39,567 nt of DNA, taken from positions 1 to 39,567 of the forward strand of contig CAMZEA010000005.1 in NCBI GenBank assembly GCA_947305655.1, in the 5' to 3' direction. Position 1 is the stretch's first letter, and the number at the start of each line of letters is the position of its first letter. Origin of the DNA: an uncultured Candidatus Saccharibacteria bacterium. GTDB lineage: Bacteria > Patescibacteriota > Saccharimonadia > Saccharimonadales > Saccharimonadaceae. This document shows positions 8,070-15,233 of the stretch, piece after piece. Below the pieces are notes generated by a model. It was not told the origin of the DNA. It saw only the letters and a program-made list of their open reading frames with translations, and ran no database searches. The translations under genes were made by a program, and so were the position numbers.

Positions 8070-8094
8070 CTAAAGAAGAACTTATTACGAAAAA

Positions 8095-8126
8095 GAAGTT
8101 AGGCGCATGTCCTAACTTCATTTTTT
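8095..8126 (+). terminator. Intrinsic terminator downstream of tRNA-Trp
   Basis: The stem GAAGTTAGG (8095-8103) pairs with CCTAACTTC (8111-8119) around a 7-nt loop, then A and six T. It is the most likely end of the tRNA transcript. Confidence 0.75.
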
Positions 8127-8200
8127 GATGATTGAAGGCACATGTCCTGAAATCTTTTTTGATTATTGGAGGCGCATGCCCTAACTTCTTTTTATTTTTT
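8101..8200. repeat. Three degenerate tandem repeats, period 34-35 bp
   Basis: Units start at 8101, 8136 and 8170 with AGGCGCATGTCC, AGGCACATGTCC and AGGCGCATGCCC. Each is followed by a CTAACTTC-like block and a T-rich tract. The third unit runs into the end of the minus-strand gene at 8192. Spacing and divergence do not fit a CRISPR array. Duplication of a terminator-like segment is the simplest reading. Confidence 0.7.
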
Positions 8201-8725
8201 GTAGAGTTCGACGTTGTAGAGCTTGCCGTCCATCATCGTAATGTCGATGCCATAGTGGTTGTCGGCGTAAGTCAGGTAGCGGTAGTGGCCGAAGTTTGTG
8301 ATGCGCGTATAGCCAAAGTACGTGGCAAAATCAGAGATCGTGGCCAGCGGATAACCGCGATATTTTAGAGAAATATTGTCAAAGCCAGCGCCGTCGGTAG
8401 TCGTGAAAAAGCCCAGGCGATTGATTTTACCCTCAGTATCAAGAGAAAACAAAATGTCGTTCCACGAATAGCTATAATTCGAGTCGACAATTATGTTGTT
8501 GCGGATTTCGCGTTCGGGTTCCTCGCCGAGAAAAAGCCCGTTCATGCTGATTTTTGAATAATCTACCTCCGCATCGAGCACATTATTGCGACGAGCGCGG
8601 TTGCCGAGCACTACAATCGCATCGAGAACAACGAGTAAAACGAGAAAAAATATGGCGGCAAGCCAAAACAGGCGCATGCGGCGGCGCATTGGTTCGTAAG
8701 AGCGACGCATTTTTCGTTTTGCCAT
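8192..8725 (-). CDS. Hypothetical membrane-anchored protein
   Basis: 177 residues. A basic N-terminus (KRKMRRSYEPMRRRMR) precedes one strong membrane helix at about 19-42. A soluble, probably extracytoplasmic domain of about 130 residues follows, rich in aromatic and beta-type sequence, with GLFLGEEPEREIRNN, GFFTTTDGAG and a Tyr-rich end. I do not recognise the fold or family. The start at 8725 has GGGAAGG 4-5 nt upstream, and an extended -10 box (TGCTATAAT, hexamer 8754-8749) gives a leader of about 17 nt. It is divergent from the candidate RNA gene at 8817. A short palindrome, ATAGCAC-TT-GTGCTAT at 8752-8767, lies between the two promoters and could be an operator, though one arm is the promoter itself. 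Confidence 0.75.
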   Translation of the reverse strand: MAKRKMRRSYEPMRRRMRLFWLAAIFFLVLLVVLDAIVVLGNRARRNNVLDAEVDYSKISMNGLFLGEEPEREIRNNIIVDSNYSYSWNDILFSLDTEGKINRLGFFTTTDGAGFDNISLKYRGYPLATISDFATYFGYTRITNFGHYRYLTYADNHYGIDITMMDGKLYNVELYKK

Positions 8726-8781
8726 TACCTTCCCTTTTAGTTATAAAAATTATAGCACTTGTGCTATTTTCAGGTAAATTA

Positions 8782-8810
8782 TTGACAAATTTGTCGAAGT
8801 GTGCTATAAT
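8782..8810 (+). promoter_or_regulatory. Full-consensus promoter of the candidate RNA gene
   Basis: TTGACA (8782-8787), a 17-nt spacer and TATAAT (8805-8810), with TGC before the -10 as well. Both hexamers are perfect. It is the strongest promoter in the window by eye, with a predicted start at 8817. Confidence 0.88.
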
Positions 8811-9005
8811 TCACATAAGCATGTTCTCATGCTTGGTTTTTGGGCTGTTCCCCAGTGAAATATGCCCCTTAGTGGCGGGACTCCCAGAACCAAAGACCAG
8901 CCGACCGTAGGTCGGAGTTCCTAACGGAGACGGAAGGATAGAGAGCGCCCCTAATGTGCGACCAATCCTGAAACAACACGGTATAATAAAAGTGAGGTTA
9001 TGAAA

Positions 9006-9041
9006 AGGAACAGGGGGGGTCATGGTGCGTTCCTCCCCCTT
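9006..9041 (+). other. Possible H-type pseudoknot or switchable pairing
   Basis: AGGAAC (9006-9011) can pair with GTTCCT (9029-9034), and AGGGGG (9012-9017) with CCCCCT (9035-9040). The order 1-2-1'-2' makes them interlocked: either a pseudoknot or two mutually exclusive helices. Confidence 0.45.
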
Positions 9042-9115
9042 ACGACAACTATTCTTCCACAAAAGTCTCAACACAATTAACGTCGACTACCTCCAAGAAG
9101 CCGACAAAAACTCTT

Positions 9116-9150
9116 GGCCTCAAGACACGTATGTGTCGCGAGGCCTCTTT
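9116..9150 (+). terminator. Intrinsic terminator ending the candidate RNA
   Basis: GGCCTC (9116-9121) pairs with GAGGCC (9140-9145), and the inner helix GACAC-GTAT-GTGTC continues it. A T-rich tract, TCTTTTATT, follows. Confidence 0.85.
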
Positions 9151-9152
9151 TA

Positions 9153-9181
9153 TTGACTTTTTATCTTAAAATCCTTACGAT
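9153..9181 (+). promoter_or_regulatory. Probable promoter of the ABC exporter operon
   Basis: TTGACT (9153-9158), 17 nt, TACGAT (9176-9181). It starts right after the terminator and would give a transcript beginning about 2 nt before the ATG at 9190. No Shine-Dalgarno sequence is present, which agrees with a leaderless start. Confidence 0.55.
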
Positions 9182-9189
9182 TATATAGT

Positions 9190-10947
9190 ATGTTCCGTAT
9201 TTTCCGAAACTTTACCAAGAGAGATTGTCTTTTTTTGTCGGGCGGCATTTTGCTAGTAGCCGCACAAGTCGGCCTAGAACTTAAGATGCCAGACTACATG
9301 TCCGAGATAACGCGACTAGTCGAGACCCCGGGCAGTGACATTCGCGACATTTTAATGAATGGTGGCTGGATGTTGCTCTGCGCGCTCGGCGCATTCTTTG
9401 CTACCATCTTCGCTGGCTACTGTTTTGCACGCGCGAGCGCAAGTTTGTCGATGAATGTGCGCAAAAAACTCTTCGACAAGGTCGAAGATCTCAGCATGAA
9501 CGAGGTGAAGAAATTCTCGACGAGCAGCCTTATCACGCGCACGACTAACGATATTACGCAGATTCAAATGTTCGTAGCAATGGGCGCACAGATGTTGGTG
9601 CGCGCACCACTCACGGCGATTTGGGCGATTACTAAAATTGCCGGCAAGAGCTGGCAGTGGAGCACCGTGACGGCAATCGCAGTCGTAATCTTGCTTTCTG
9701 TAATGATTTCTGTTCTCTCGGTCGTAATTCCGCGTTTCAAAATTGTCCAAAAATTGACGGATAGAATTAATGGTGTTACGCGCGAGCATCTCACTGGCAT
9801 CCGCGTGGTGCGTGCGTTCAATGCCGATAGATACCAAGAGCAGAAATTTGACAAGGTTAACCACGATCTCACCCATACGCATCTCTTTAATGAGCGCATG
9901 CTATCACTGCTTTCGCCGACGATGTATCTCGTCATGAACGGCGTAACGCTCGCGATTTATGTTACCGGCGCGTATATCATTGCGAACGCCGCAATGCCGG
10001 ACAGGCTCGGAATTTTTTCTGACATGGTCGTGTTCTCGACTTATGCCGTGCATGTGATTTTTAGTTTCCTGATGGTAACGATGGTTTTGATGTTGATGCC
10101 GCGCGCGCAAGTTTCGGCCGGCCGCATTAATGAAGTAATGAAAGAAAAAATCACGATCAAGGACGGCAACTTTAACGACGAAACAGCCGAAAAAGGCACC
10201 GTGGAATTTCGCAATGTGTCATTCAAATATCCGGACGCCGAGGAATATCTACTCCGCGACATATCGTTCCGTGCCGAAAAGGGCGAGACGGTTGCGTTCG
10301 TCGGCTCGACCGGTTCCGGCAAAACGACGCTCATCAATCTCATCCCGCGTTTTTATGACGCGACGAGTGGCGAGGTCTTCGTCGACGGCGTGAATGTCCG
10401 CGATTACAAACAGGAAGCGCTCCATAACCGTATCGCGTATGTGCCGCAAAAGGCCGTGATGTTCGACGCGAGTGTTTCGCAAAATGTGGCTTATGGCGAC
10501 AATGGCCGCGGCAAGACGAGCGAGGCCGCAGTGAAGAAAGCAATCAAAATCGCGCAGGCCCAGCACTTCGTCGAGAAGATGCCAGAAAAATATGACGCGC
10601 ATATTGCGCAGGGCGGTACGAATATTTCGGGCGGTCAGAAACAGCGCCTCGCCATCGCGCGTGCAATTGCCCGCGATCCAGAAATCTTCATTTTCGACGA
10701 TAGCTTCTCTGCCCTCGATTTCAAAACCGACGCGGCGCTCCGCCACGAATTAAAACAACAGACCGGCGGCGCAACAAATCTCATCGTCGCGCAGCGCATT
10801 GGTACCATTATGCATGCCGACAAAATTCTCGTGCTCGATGAAGGTAAATGCGTTGGCATGGGCACGCACCAAGAGCTCATGAAGAATTGTCCGGTCTACC
10901 AGCAAATCGCATTGTCGCAGCTGACAGAAAAGGAGCTCAATGTTTAA
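9190..10947 (+). CDS. ABC exporter subunit with degenerate ATP site (YheI/BmrC-like)
   Basis: 585 residues: a six-helix exporter membrane domain (about 15-310) fused to an ATPase domain (about 330-580). The Walker A motif is GSTGSGKTT (372-380) and the signature ISGGQ is intact (479-483). The Walker B is FIFDD, with Asp504 where the catalytic Glu should be, and the H-loop His is replaced by Gln535 (VAQR). It is therefore the partner that carries the degenerate nucleotide site, as in heterodimeric exporters such as BmrCD or LmrCD. Those pump lipophilic drugs or lipids; the substrate here is unknown. Its stop overlaps the start of the next gene by 8 nt (ATGTTTAA), giving tight coupling. The start at 9190 has no ribosome site and is probably leaderless. 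Confidence 0.95.
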   Translation: MFRIFRNFTKRDCLFLSGGILLVAAQVGLELKMPDYMSEITRLVETPGSDIRDILMNGGWMLLCALGAFFATIFAGYCFARASASLSMNVRKKLFDKVEDLSMNEVKKFSTSSLITRTTNDITQIQMFVAMGAQMLVRAPLTAIWAITKIAGKSWQWSTVTAIAVVILLSVMISVLSVVIPRFKIVQKLTDRINGVTREHLTGIRVVRAFNADRYQEQKFDKVNHDLTHTHLFNERMLSLLSPTMYLVMNGVTLAIYVTGAYIIANAAMPDRLGIFSDMVVFSTYAVHVIFSFLMVTMVLMLMPRAQVSAGRINEVMKEKITIKDGNFNDETAEKGTVEFRNVSFKYPDAEEYLLRDISFRAEKGETVAFVGSTGSGKTTLINLIPRFYDATSGEVFVDGVNVRDYKQEALHNRIAYVPQKAVMFDASVSQNVAYGDNGRGKTSEAAVKKAIKIAQAQHFVEKMPEKYDAHIAQGGTNISGGQKQRLAIARAIARDPEIFIFDDSFSALDFKTDAALRHELKQQTGGATNLIVAQRIGTIMHADKILVLDEGKCVGMGTHQELMKNCPVYQQIALSQLTEKELNV

Positions 10948-12727
10948 CGGCGGCAAGAAAAACCAACCAATGGAAAAGAGCAAGAATTTTGGCGCCGCAG
11001 CTAGAAGACTTTTCCGCGAACTCCGTGGCGCAAAAATCCTCGTGATTCTCGCGATCATTTTCTCGGTCGGCGGTTCCGTGCTCACGATTCTCGCACCAAA
11101 CAAAATCGCGACTTTGACAGACGAAATCAGCAAGGGCTTGTTCGGCCCGATCGACATTAATGCGGTGTGGGCGGCGGCTATTTTCATGATTTTGCTCTAT
11201 GGCGGCGCTGGCCTATTCGAGCTCGCCGAAGGCCTCACGATGGCGCAGGCCTCGAACGGTTTTGCGAAGGAGCTCAGAAAACGCATTTCGCGCAAAATCA
11301 ATCGCCTGCCGCTCAAATTCTTTGACAAAAACCAGACCGGCGATATTCTCTCGCGCGTCACGAACGATATCGATACGATTGCGCAGAGTCTCGACAACTC
11401 GCTCGCAACCTTGACGAGCGAGAGTTCGATTATGATCGGCGTTATCATCATGATGTTTATTACGAACTGGACGATGGCGCTCGTCGCGGTGGGAGCTAGC
11501 ATTCTCGGCTTCGTTGGCGTCGGCGCGATTCTAGGCAAGTCGCAGAAATATTTTGGCATGCGCCAAAAAGAACTCGGCAAGCTCAATGCGCACATCGAAG
11601 AAATATACTCCGGCCTCCTCGTCGTCAAAGCCTACAACGGCAAGGCGGAAAGTGACAAGAAATTTGACCGCCTAAATAAGCGTGTTTATACGGCAAACTT
11701 GCGCAGCCAATTTTTGTCCGGCATCATGCCGCCAATTATGATCTTCATCGGCAACCTCGGCTACGTTGCAGTCTGCGTCACGGGCGCATTGCTCGTCGCA
11801 AACAATGCAATCACGTTCGGCACAATTATGGCGTTCGTTATCTACGTCAGGCTCTTCACTTCCCCACTTTCGCGCGTAGCTCAATCGATGGCGAGTTTGC
11901 AAGCCGCGGCGGCGGCAAGCGACCGCGTATTTGACTTTTTGGACGAAGACGAGATGAGCGACCAGAAGGCTATCGAAACGCGCATCGACAAAAACAAAAT
12001 CCGCGGAGACATTGAATTCGATCACGTGCGCTTCGGCTACGATCCAGACAAGACAATCATCAACGACTTTTCGGCCGAGGCAAAAGCAGGACAAAAAATC
12101 GCAATTGTGGGTCCGACCGGCGCCGGCAAAACTACAATGGTCAATCTCCTCATGAAGTTCTATGAATTACAGGACGGCGACATTCGCATCGATGGCGTTT
12201 CGACGCGCCGCATGACACGCGAAGATGTCCACTCGCTCTTCACAATGGTGCTTCAGGATACTTGGATGTTCGCCGGAACGCTTCGCGACAATATTGTTTA
12301 TAACCGCACAGGCGTGAGCGATGAAGAAATTATGAAGATCATGAAGACCGTCGGCCTCGAACATTTTGTGAAGACCTTGCCAAAAGGCTTATCAAGCGAA
12401 ATCAGTGAAAGCGATTCAATTTCGGCTGGCCAAAAACAGCTCATCACGATTGCGCGCGGCATGGTCGAAGATGCACCGTTCCTCATTCTTGACGAGGCAA
12501 CTTCGAACGTCGATACGCGCACGGAGGAACTCGTACAGAAGGCGATGGACAAGCTCATGCAGGGCCGCACATCATTCATTATCGCGCACCGTCTCTCTAC
12601 AATTCGTAATGCTGATTTAATTCTCGTGATGAACGAAGGCGACATTGTTGAATCCGGCACACATGACGAGCTCATGAAGCAAAAAGGATTCTACGCGGAG
12701 CTTTATAATTCGCAATTTTCTCTGTAA
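10940..12727 (+). CDS. ABC exporter subunit with intact catalytic site (YheH/BmrD-like)
   Basis: 595 residues with the same layout: membrane domain (about 25-330) and ATPase domain (about 355-592). Walker A is GPTGAGKTT (391-399), Walker B is LILDEA with catalytic Glu519, and the H-loop is IIAHRLST (His550). The signature is altered to ISAGQ (494-498). This is the mirror of its partner. The catalytic site is formed by this Walker A/B with the partner's intact signature, while this altered signature faces the partner's degenerate Walker B. That reciprocity is strong evidence for a real heterodimer. The N-terminal 20 residues are basic and lie before the first helix. No accessory gene such as a substrate peptide is adjacent. 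Confidence 0.95.
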   Translation: MFNGGKKNQPMEKSKNFGAAARRLFRELRGAKILVILAIIFSVGGSVLTILAPNKIATLTDEISKGLFGPIDINAVWAAAIFMILLYGGAGLFELAEGLTMAQASNGFAKELRKRISRKINRLPLKFFDKNQTGDILSRVTNDIDTIAQSLDNSLATLTSESSIMIGVIIMMFITNWTMALVAVGASILGFVGVGAILGKSQKYFGMRQKELGKLNAHIEEIYSGLLVVKAYNGKAESDKKFDRLNKRVYTANLRSQFLSGIMPPIMIFIGNLGYVAVCVTGALLVANNAITFGTIMAFVIYVRLFTSPLSRVAQSMASLQAAAAASDRVFDFLDEDEMSDQKAIETRIDKNKIRGDIEFDHVRFGYDPDKTIINDFSAEAKAGQKIAIVGPTGAGKTTMVNLLMKFYELQDGDIRIDGVSTRRMTREDVHSLFTMVLQDTWMFAGTLRDNIVYNRTGVSDEEIMKIMKTVGLEHFVKTLPKGLSSEISESDSISAGQKQLITIARGMVEDAPFLILDEATSNVDTRTEELVQKAMDKLMQGRTSFIIAHRLSTIRNADLILVMNEGDIVESGTHDELMKQKGFYAELYNSQFSL

Positions 12728-12742
12728 AAACCATTCCGCTAG

Positions 12743-12751
12743 TGCTATAAT
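12743..12751 (+). promoter_or_regulatory. Extended -10 promoter of the GT4 gene
   Basis: TGCTATAAT with its hexamer at 12746-12751, 9 nt before the ATG at 12761, predicts a leader of only about 3 nt. AAGGA near the ATG would be at or before the RNA 5' end. Confidence 0.65.
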
Positions 12752-12760
12752 ATTAAGGAC

Positions 12761-13981
12761 ATGAAAATTTTGATGCTGGGTTGGGAGCTGCCCCCACATA
12801 ACAGCGGTGGATTAGGCGTAGCTTGTCTGAATCTTTCAAAATCCTTGTCCAAAATGGGTGCGGATATTGATTTTGTCGTCCCATACGAAGCCGAGCATCA
12901 CTTGGAATACATGAATGTTTTGTCCGCTTGCGAAATCGATCCGCTCATTCGCTATGGCGGCGCCTATGAATCAAAAGAAATTGAAACGAAGAAATTCCAT
13001 CAGGCAAAAACCCAGCAGAATTTATCGATTCGCGATATCCAAAAAAGCTACTGCGAGTTTGTAAACAAGTATCTCATGGATCATAAGCCGGAAGTCGTGC
13101 ATGCGCATGACTGGCTGACTTACGAAGCTGGTATTCTCGCAAAAAAGCACTTCGGCATTCCACTCGTCGCACATGTCCACGCGACCGAATTCGATCGTGG
13201 CGGTCCAGACGGCGGCAATCCGCTCATTCGCCAAATCGAATACGAAGGTCTCGTTTGGGCAGATAAAATTATCGCGGTGAGCCATGCGACGAAGGACATG
13301 ATTGTTGCGCATTACGGAATTCCGGCAGATAAAATCGAAGTCGCCTACAATGGCTTCGACGTGCCAGACGATGACAGCTACCGTTTCGACGGTTCGAGCT
13401 ACCAATATCTCGAAAACTTGAAGAAAAAAGGCTATACGATTGTTTCGACGGTTGGTCGTTTCACTTTGCAGAAAGGTCTCTTCCATCTCATGCGTGCAGC
13501 CGCGCGCGCAATTAGTATTCATCCAAAAATGGTCTTTCTTTTCGCTGGTGACGGCGAGCAAAAAGAGCAGCTCATGCGTATGAGCGCAGATCTCGGTATT
13601 GCGAAGAACGTGATTTTCACCGGCTTCATTCGCGGCAAGCAGCTACGCGATATTTATAGTATTTCCGACATCTTTGTTATGTCTTCCGTTTCGGAGCCAT
13701 TCGGCCTCACGGCGCTCGAAGCCGCACACCACGGCAATGCGCTCATCGTCACAAAGCAATCTGGTGTCGGCGAAGTACTCAATTCGATTGTCCGTTACGA
13801 TTTCTGGGACGAAGACAAGCTTGCAAGCGCATTAGTAAACATTGCGGAAAGCCCTGCTCTCGAGGATTCCTTACGAGACGGCATCAAACACGAATACGCG
13901 CGCATCTCTTGGGATGATGTTGCAGAAAAGTGCGTCGAAGTGTATGATGAAGTAAGGAAACATAAGAGGAATTTATTCTAA
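12761..13981 (+). CDS. GT4 family glycosyltransferase (glycogen/starch-synthase-like)
   Basis: 406 residues with two Rossmann-type domains of the GT-B fold. The start, MKILMLGWELPPHNSGGLGV, has the glycine-rich acceptor loop typical of glycogen-synthase-like GT4 enzymes. HAHDWLTYEAGIL lies at about 118-130, then TVGRFTLQKGL at about 228, and the nucleotide-sugar EX7E motif is SEPFGLTALEA near residue 310. Enzymes of this group transfer glucose from ADP- or UDP-glucose, and in several CPR and archaeal genomes they sit beside GH57 enzymes. The GH57 gene follows 35 bp downstream on the same strand, so an alpha-glucan role is inferred. A cell-envelope glycan role cannot be excluded. Confidence 0.9.
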   Translation: MKILMLGWELPPHNSGGLGVACLNLSKSLSKMGADIDFVVPYEAEHHLEYMNVLSACEIDPLIRYGGAYESKEIETKKFHQAKTQQNLSIRDIQKSYCEFVNKYLMDHKPEVVHAHDWLTYEAGILAKKHFGIPLVAHVHATEFDRGGPDGGNPLIRQIEYEGLVWADKIIAVSHATKDMIVAHYGIPADKIEVAYNGFDVPDDDSYRFDGSSYQYLENLKKKGYTIVSTVGRFTLQKGLFHLMRAAARAISIHPKMVFLFAGDGEQKEQLMRMSADLGIAKNVIFTGFIRGKQLRDIYSISDIFVMSSVSEPFGLTALEAAHHGNALIVTKQSGVGEVLNSIVRYDFWDEDKLASALVNIAESPALEDSLRDGIKHEYARISWDDVAEKCVEVYDEVRKHKRNLF

Positions 13982-14016
13982 TTCTTCTTTAAACAAAGAG
14001 AGGTATTTTCAGTTTA

Positions 14017-15231
14017 ATGCGGTCTATTGTCCTGTATTTGCATATGCACCAACCGTGGCGCCTGAAGCACTACAATATTTTTTCCGTGGACCACGATCAT
14101 GATTACTGGACCGAGAAAGATTGGTATGCTGGCACGAATAACGAGCGCATCTTCAAGAAGGTCGCCGACAAATCGTACCGTCCGATGCTAGCCTTGCTCG
14201 AAAAATGCATTAAGAAACACCCTGGATTTAAGTTCTCGCTTTCAATCACCGGCACTTTTCTAGACCAGGCCGAAAAGTGGGCACCAGACGTCATCGAGGC
14301 GCTTCAGAAGCTCACAAAAACTGGCCGCGTCGAGATTGTCGCCGAAACCTATTATCACTCGCTCGCGTTCTTCTATGACCGCGAGGAATTCGAGGCTCAG
14401 GTCAAGCAGCACCAAGATCGCATCCATAAACTCTTCGGCGTAAAGTCGCAAGTTTATCGCAACACGGAGCTTTCATACAATAACGACCTCGCAAAATGGG
14501 CAGAAGGTTTTGGCTTCAAAGGTATTCTTGCGGAGGGTTGGGACAAGATTCTCGAATGGCGCAGCCCGAACTTCGTTTATCGTCCGAGCGGCTGCAAAAA
14601 GCTAAAACTCCTCATGAAAAATTATCGTCTTTCCGACGACATCGCATTCCGTTTTTCCGATAAGCATTGGAAAGAATGGCCGCTCACGGTCGATAAATAT
14701 ATGAAGTGGGTTGAAACCGATACTCTGCGCGGTCCGCTCATCAATCTCTTTATGGACTTTGAGACTTTCGGTGAAAATATTTGGGAAGACACTGGCATTT
14801 TTAAATTCTTCGAATGCCTCGTCGGCGAGTGGAGCAAGGATCAAGACAACAATTTCATGACCGTTTCTGAGGCCTGTGATAGTGCAGAACCGACAGCGGA
14901 GATTTCGATGCCATGGACGGTGACTTGGGCAGATACTGAACGCGATTTGTCGGCATGGCTCGGCAACTCAATGCAGCACGAAGCGATGAAGGCACTCTAT
15001 GAGCTAAAGCCGGAAGTTTTGAGCACTGGCGACCGCAAACTCATTGAAGATTGGCGCAGACTCCAGACCTCCGACCACCCATATTATATGTGCACAAAAT
15101 ATTTTAATGACGGCGACGTGCACGCTTATTTCTCGCCATACGATTCGCCATACGACGCATTCTTGTACTTCATGAATTCCCTGCGCGATATTCGCGGACG
15201 CCTTGACGGCATTACAAGAACAAAGAAATAG
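14017..15231 (+). CDS. Glycoside hydrolase family 57 (alpha-amylase/glucanotransferase type)
   Basis: 404 residues forming a GH57 catalytic barrel. The first conserved region is LHMHQPWR (His9-Pro13), followed by IVAETYYHSL near 108. The nucleophile motif is YRNTELSYNN (Glu151) and the acid/base motif is LFMDFETFGE (Asp247). Both catalytic residues are present. Family members hydrolyse or transfer alpha-1,4-glucan. There is no signal peptide, so it acts inside the cell. It probably shares a transcript with the GT4 gene. The ribosome site is unclear, since GAGAGG lies 13 nt before the ATG, farther than usual. Its stop is only 2 bp from the stop of the opposing pta gene, with no terminator between them. 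Confidence 0.93.
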   Translation: MRSIVLYLHMHQPWRLKHYNIFSVDHDHDYWTEKDWYAGTNNERIFKKVADKSYRPMLALLEKCIKKHPGFKFSLSITGTFLDQAEKWAPDVIEALQKLTKTGRVEIVAETYYHSLAFFYDREEFEAQVKQHQDRIHKLFGVKSQVYRNTELSYNNDLAKWAEGFGFKGILAEGWDKILEWRSPNFVYRPSGCKKLKLLMKNYRLSDDIAFRFSDKHWKEWPLTVDKYMKWVETDTLRGPLINLFMDFETFGENIWEDTGIFKFFECLVGEWSKDQDNNFMTVSEACDSAEPTAEISMPWTVTWADTERDLSAWLGNSMQHEAMKALYELKPEVLSTGDRKLIEDWRRLQTSDHPYYMCTKYFNDGDVHAYFSPYDSPYDAFLYFMNSLRDIRGRLDGITRTKK

Positions 15232-15233
15232 TT

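Larger units (their letters stand above)
8817..9152 (+). ncRNA. Candidate structured non-coding RNA (or long leader) of about 336 nt, family not recognised
   Basis: The region runs from the predicted start of a consensus promoter to an intrinsic terminator and holds no convincing long reading frame. It begins exactly with a perfect hairpin, AAGCATG-TTCT-CATGCTT (8817-8834). A long imperfect hairpin from GGTTTTTGGG to CCCAGAACC follows (about 8835-8898), then CCGACC-GTA-GGTCGG. A further arm pairs AGGAT with ATCCT around GCGC/GTGC, and a possible pseudoknot lies at 9006-9041. I compared it by eye with RNase P RNA, tmRNA, SRP RNA and 6S RNA and found none of their conserved motifs. It may be a free-standing RNA, or an attenuating leader of the ABC exporter downstream. 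The exporter has its own promoter after the terminator, which favours a free-standing RNA. Confidence 0.55.

Noticed and set aside
8101-8200. CRISPR array
   Set aside because: There are only three degenerate units with no distinct spacers and T-rich tails; no cas gene is nearby.
8982-8987. A second TATAAT inside the candidate RNA as an internal promoter
   Set aside because: There is no -35 match at the right distance (CGACCA) and no TG before it, so it is likely chance in an A/T-rich single-stranded segment.
8811-9074. An 87-codon minus-strand frame across the candidate RNA
   Set aside because: It has no promoter or ribosome site, its composition is unlike a protein, and it is antisense to a strong promoter and hairpins.
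8817-9152. Assignment of the RNA to RNase P, tmRNA, SRP or 6S
   Set aside because: I looked for the RNase P GAGGAAAGUC box, a tRNA-like end with a T loop and CCA, the SRP GGAAGGAAGCAGC tip and a 6S-type closing stem, and found none.
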